From: Sinonovacula constricta
Lineage: Eukaryota > Mollusca > Bivalvia > Cardiida > Solecurtidae
Assembly: GCA_007844125.1 (NCBI GenBank)
Contig: CM017564.1
Location: 21,251,004-21,315,003, forward strand
DNA length: 64,000 nucleotides
Reading direction: 5' to 3'
In this document: positions 63,101 to 64,000 of the stretch, piece after piece
How the letters are laid out: every line of letters starts with the position of its first letter
Numbering within the stretch: the stretch's first letter is position 1
Notes under the pieces: generated by a model
Told to the model about the DNA's origin: nothing
Database searches by the model: none
What the model saw: the letters and a program-made list of their open reading frames with translations, nothing else
Program-made: the position numbers and the translations under genes

Positions 63101-64000
63101 CATTTTCAAAGTAATGAATGTAGTGTTTTAAATAAAATATGAAATATAACATAATAACAACGCATTCCAAATTGTTTTCATGTGTGAAACTTATTTAACT
63201 TAATAACGGAACTATTTCTCTCCATGTTTAATGTAGAAGGATGCACGAGGTGCTTTAAATTCAAAGGGACATCAAAGGGAAAGTCTTTACCTTATATAAA
63301 GAGAAAAAAGCAATAACTGTTAATAGGAGACCACAACCACATTTAAATGCAATAATTATGAATAAGCCGTGTCGTAAGAGACTGGTCATATTGTGAATTT
63401 GTCCCGTAAAATTTAGTAACAACCTGTCATTTTAAGAGAGAAGACACTCAAATTTTAACATTTACATAAAGCCATGCTTTTTTTAAAAAAAGAGGGGGAT
63501 ATTTTGTCTACTCAAAATTATTTGCAGAATGTTTGAAGTTTATAGAGAAACGAGATCTACGTAAAACTTTATGCAAAATTTCATTTGAAAACCTAAGATT
63601 GTCATAATGCAAAGTACAATATATACATTGCGCTGTGATAAAATCTGGGCCTTCCAATGAACCAAAGTTTAAGAATTTTACAAACGATTTTGCTTTTTCC
63701 TGTGAAGATTTTTAGTATTGTGACAATACTCTATTTATATTATCAGTAGTTCTGAAAACTGCATAGGTTGGAATAAAGTAAAAAAAAAAAAAAGAATTTG
63801 CTGCCCATAAACAAAATAAATTCAAGAAGTCAATATACAATCTACATGTAATGTACACCCCTTGTTGGAAGTTGTGAGGACTGCCCATTTTGATAACTTT
63901 TGTTCTATTGCTAGGTGGATGTTGTAGACAGAAATGGACTTATTCTACCTGTGTCCATGTGGGTCAAGCAGCTAGACTGTGACACGTCTCTACGGTGCCT
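51174..64000 (+). CDS. PASK: PAS domain-containing Ser/Thr kinase, N-terminal exons (partial)
   Basis: Exons 51174-51193, 53887-54221, 54689-55065, 59753-59920 and 63915 onward; phases agree throughout (986 nt, 328 codons plus 2 nt). Residues 7-229 are a Ser/Asn-rich, probably disordered N-terminus. From residue 230 comes the first PAS domain: NPNKALCTIDGKTSE / ILVANEMACELFGYEESELI / AGKV / VDVVDRNGLILPVSMWVKQL, which matches vertebrate PASK in order and exon-independent sequence. The other PAS region and the kinase domain lie beyond the window. In the family, PAS senses small ligands and restrains a kinase that links nutrient state to glycogen and translation. The first exon (MAEELN, split Arg) is inferred from phase, an in-frame TGA just before the ATG, and promoter-like motifs. 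Alternative: start at ATG 53969. Confidence 0.85.
51194..53886 (+). other. PASK intron 1 (inferred)
   Basis: AT-rich intron opening gtgatt and closing gtttag. It contains the family F repeat and otherwise no recognised feature. If exon 1 is wrong, part of this is upstream sequence. Confidence 0.45.
53170..53485 (-). repeat. Family F repeat, copy 2, with terminal palindrome
   Basis: Inverted copy of 33785-34066. Near its end 53409-53429 and 53433-53453 form a perfect 21-bp inverted repeat with a 3-nt loop (ttattggctcat tgg atgagccaataa at its centre). Confidence 0.87.
55328..55505 (+). mobile_element. SINE A copy, 3' truncated
   Basis: Head ctggtaacgcaatgggtaga, B box gggctcgaacct, then gctcccttgctaacgca and ccatgactggtcgg. 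The body stops about halfway. In PASK intron 3. Confidence 0.82.
55506..57029 (+). other. PASK intron 3, no other feature
   Basis: AT-rich intron sequence with short simple repeats (acatacatac near 55872 and 56886). No exon is supported. Confidence 0.45.
57030..57115 (-). repeat. Possible tRNA-like SINE head fragment
   Basis: On the minus strand gcctggatggtcaagtggtt, then agcctgcttggct, resembles the 5' half of a class II tRNA. The B box region is worn and the context is a lone fragment. Confidence 0.3.
57601..57840 (+). mobile_element. SINE B copy
   Basis: Head ggcgcctttggccgcatggg, B-box-like gtgggtttgagccc, body ctgggaggttttccagctaa, cctgcggttgaccggtg, cttcctccacca and tail aacaaacaaaaacaaac. 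In PASK intron 3. Confidence 0.8.
58066..58377 (+). mobile_element. SINE A, full-length reference copy, 11-bp TSD
   Basis: Flanked by aggatgataga (58055-58065 and 58378-58388). Intact tRNA-derived head with A-box-like tggtagcgcaatgggt and B box gggttcgatccc, then the family body and tail gacgataaacaaaataaaca. Likely one of the youngest copies here. It sits in the sense direction in PASK intron 3. Confidence 0.95.
58389..58425 (+). repeat. Extra SINE A tail fragment
   Basis: Right after the target duplication, gatgggacgataaacccagc repeats the SINE A 3' end. Confidence 0.7.
58426..59339 (+). other. PASK intron 3, no other feature
   Basis: No exon is supported. The 121-codon minus-strand frame at 58509-58874 has no recognisable domain. 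Confidence 0.4.
59340..59590 (+). mobile_element. SINE B, best-preserved copy
   Basis: Head gagcctgtggcatagtggta, B box gggttcaaatcc, body ggtctcccagctgacctgcg, ggttctacccagac, cttcctccacca and an A-rich tail. It ends about 100 bp before the duplicated splice acceptor. Confidence 0.87.
59686..59790 (+). repeat. 51-bp tandem duplication of a PASK splice acceptor and exon start
   Basis: tttgcttc-atag followed by atccttgtagccaatgagat occurs with exon start at 59702 and again at 59753. Only the second gives an open PAS domain. The first meets TAG at 59750-59752, which is the second acceptor's own tag. Confidence 0.95.
59917..60040 (+). repeat. Imperfect repeats of the PASK donor neighbourhood
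   Basis: gtaagggagatttatt (real donor, 59921) recurs as gtaaggaagatttatt at 59978 and gtaaaggagattta at 60026, with agctctactttttgtg after the first two. G-rich spacers separate them. Confidence 0.85.
60041..63914 (+). other. PASK intron 4, mostly featureless
   Basis: AT-rich intron ending ttctattgctag at 63914. Apart from the 64-bp duplication at 61655 no repeat family, exon or RNA gene is recognised. Confidence 0.5.
61655..61782. repeat. Tandem duplication, 64 bp x2
   Basis: atgaagt-tatgtatggtat through gttaacttgctg appears at 61655 and 61719. Confidence 0.92.

Overview
The window is animal nuclear DNA, AT-rich and crowded with repeats. Several things point to a mollusc, most likely a bivalve: spliced genes with GT-AG introns and kilobase introns, a PASK (PAS-domain kinase) gene, Jockey-like LINEs that carry an RNase H domain, tRNA-headed SINEs, pogo/Tigger and MULE-like terminal-inverted-repeat DNA, and many minisatellites and AT/AAT microsatellites. 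The species is inferred, not shown.

Only two host genes can be supported, and both lie in the right-hand 25 kb. On the minus strand (47198 down to 39656) is a five-exon gene for a 265-residue protein with three JAZ/U1-type C2H2 zinc fingers. All of its introns are phase 1, and the third finger closes exactly across the last splice junction. On the plus strand, from 51174 to the right edge, are the first five coding exons (about 328 codons) of PASK, ending inside its first PAS domain. The two genes are head to head, about 4 kb apart. The exon that completes the first half of the PAS domain (59753-59920) has a tandem 51-bp duplication of its own splice acceptor and repeated copies of its donor neighbourhood.

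Left of 39 kb there is no convincing host gene. Bases 1-1390, 7536-7735, 8480-12120, 20900-21850 and perhaps 25120-25311 are pieces of one Jockey-like LINE family; the copy at 8480-12120 keeps broken ORF1 and ORF2. A different reverse transcriptase pseudogene lies at 22068-22984. Bases 12119-14440 are an unexplained long-period repeat with an outlying copy at 25320. Dispersed families seen repeatedly are: SINE A (tRNA head, about 310 bp), SINE B (tRNA-like head, about 240 bp), families D and E (which share a core of about 90 bp), and family F (palindromic end). Minisatellites have periods of about 32/65 bp (1650), 45 bp (3928), 38 bp (30253), 62 bp (36541) and a second, unrelated 38 bp array (41872) that grew inside a SINE A copy.

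The 44-51 kb interval, between and around the two genes, holds terminal-inverted-repeat elements: a Tigger-like element at 48628-49521, a fold-back at 49786-50335 and a long-TIR element with a 9-bp target duplication at 50364-50924. Stretches listed as 'nothing recognised' were read on both strands without a supportable gene; small exons and ncRNA genes could still be missed there.
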